From contig CBDFGJ010000001.1 in NCBI GenBank assembly GCA_965247035.1, forward strand, positions 930,001 through 994,000: 64,000 nt of DNA, given 5' to 3'. The notes beneath the pieces are model-generated. The model saw only the letters and a list, made by a program, of their open reading frames with translations. It had not been told where the DNA came from and made no database searches. A program made the translations under genes and the position numbers. Of this stretch, positions 63,857 through 64,000 are shown piece by piece. This stretch comes from Azophilus sp965247035 (GTDB taxonomy: Bacteria > Pseudomonadota > Gammaproteobacteria > Pseudomonadales > Azotimanducaceae). Numbering within the stretch: the stretch's first letter is position 1; every line of letters starts with the position of its first letter.

Positions 63857-64000
63857 CTTACTTGCGACCAGTCAGTTTTTGAAAGCAGAAGACAAATTGA
63901 GTATCCGCCTCACTGGAGCCGATTGCTGGGGCATGGGCGCAGCTTGCCCACTCGTACCACCGCCCTAGCCTCCGAATCAATCGAATTCAGGTATTTCCCG
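63857..64000. other. Window end, nothing recognised
   Basis: 144 bp without a supported gene, RNA or repeat. Confidence 0.4.

Overview
The window looks like a chromosomal stretch of a moderately GC-rich (roughly 60% by eye) gammaproteobacterium. The basis is family content (AcoXABC-type genes, FimT-like pseudopilin, TonB receptor, ImuA remnant) and a LexA-like box of the CTGT-N8-ACAG type. It is littered with decayed insertion sequences, a short non-autonomous transposon family and frameshifted genes, as in many marine or host-associated lineages; that lifestyle is inference.

Layout. 1-1.85 kb is the end of a mobile element on the minus strand (broken integrase, ParDE, a frameshifted small gene, SSB, PP-loop/PAPS-reductase-like start). 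2.5-5.7 kb holds a Tat-exported aldo/keto reductase with an Fe-S tail, then LarB and LarE, with a MITE between the two lar genes. 5.7-8.2 kb has small membrane or outer-membrane proteins and a TauD-type dioxygenase. 8.4-12.7 kb is a five-gene plus-strand cluster (acetyltransferase, two nucleotidyltransferases, diacylglycerol-kinase-like enzyme, LpxO-like hydroxylase) that suggests lipid or envelope modification. 12.8-24 kb is acyl-CoA and 2-oxoacid metabolism: hydrolase, paired acyl-CoA dehydrogenases, enoyl-CoA hydratase, CDGSH protein, acyl-CoA synthetase, and an operon for E1alpha, E1beta, AcoX and E2. 24.7-32.5 kb holds an SDR, Rieske oxygenase, amidohydrolase, DUF3604 protein, glyoxalase II and an orphan ATP-grasp enzyme.

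33.2-36.8 kb is an AT-rich, five-gene minus-strand defence operon: CD-NTase, HORMA (Cap7), TRIP13-like ATPase (Cap6), a membrane effector candidate and a Fic-domain protein. It is a type III CBASS with an unusual effector and an extra Fic gene, next to an IS481-type remnant. 37.2-42.8 kb is a six-gene catabolic operon with a Rieske oxygenase and its ferredoxin.

43.7-57 kb is a long co-directional set that I do not recognise as a named system. It encodes a TPR/TonB-C protein, a Ser-Pro-Gly-repeat lipoprotein, further lipoproteins, TPR and PEGA proteins (one with a formylglycine-generating-enzyme-like domain), an ExbB/TolQ/MotA channel, an actin/Hsp70-like protein, and two von Willebrand A proteins whose N-terminal helix carries an ExbD/TolR-like Asp. 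I propose an ion-motive-force-driven envelope machine. 57-59 kb is a graveyard of gene fragments. 59-62.9 kb is an MFS transporter and a TonB-dependent receptor, and 63.1-63.7 kb a FimT/GspH pseudopilin.

At DNA level, a MITE-like family of about 93-140 bp with imperfect terminal inverted repeats occurs at 2.3, 4.6, 58.9 and 63.7 kb. Two copies have exact 4-bp target duplications, and one can be compared with its empty site in the same window. No tRNA, rRNA or CRISPR array was seen.
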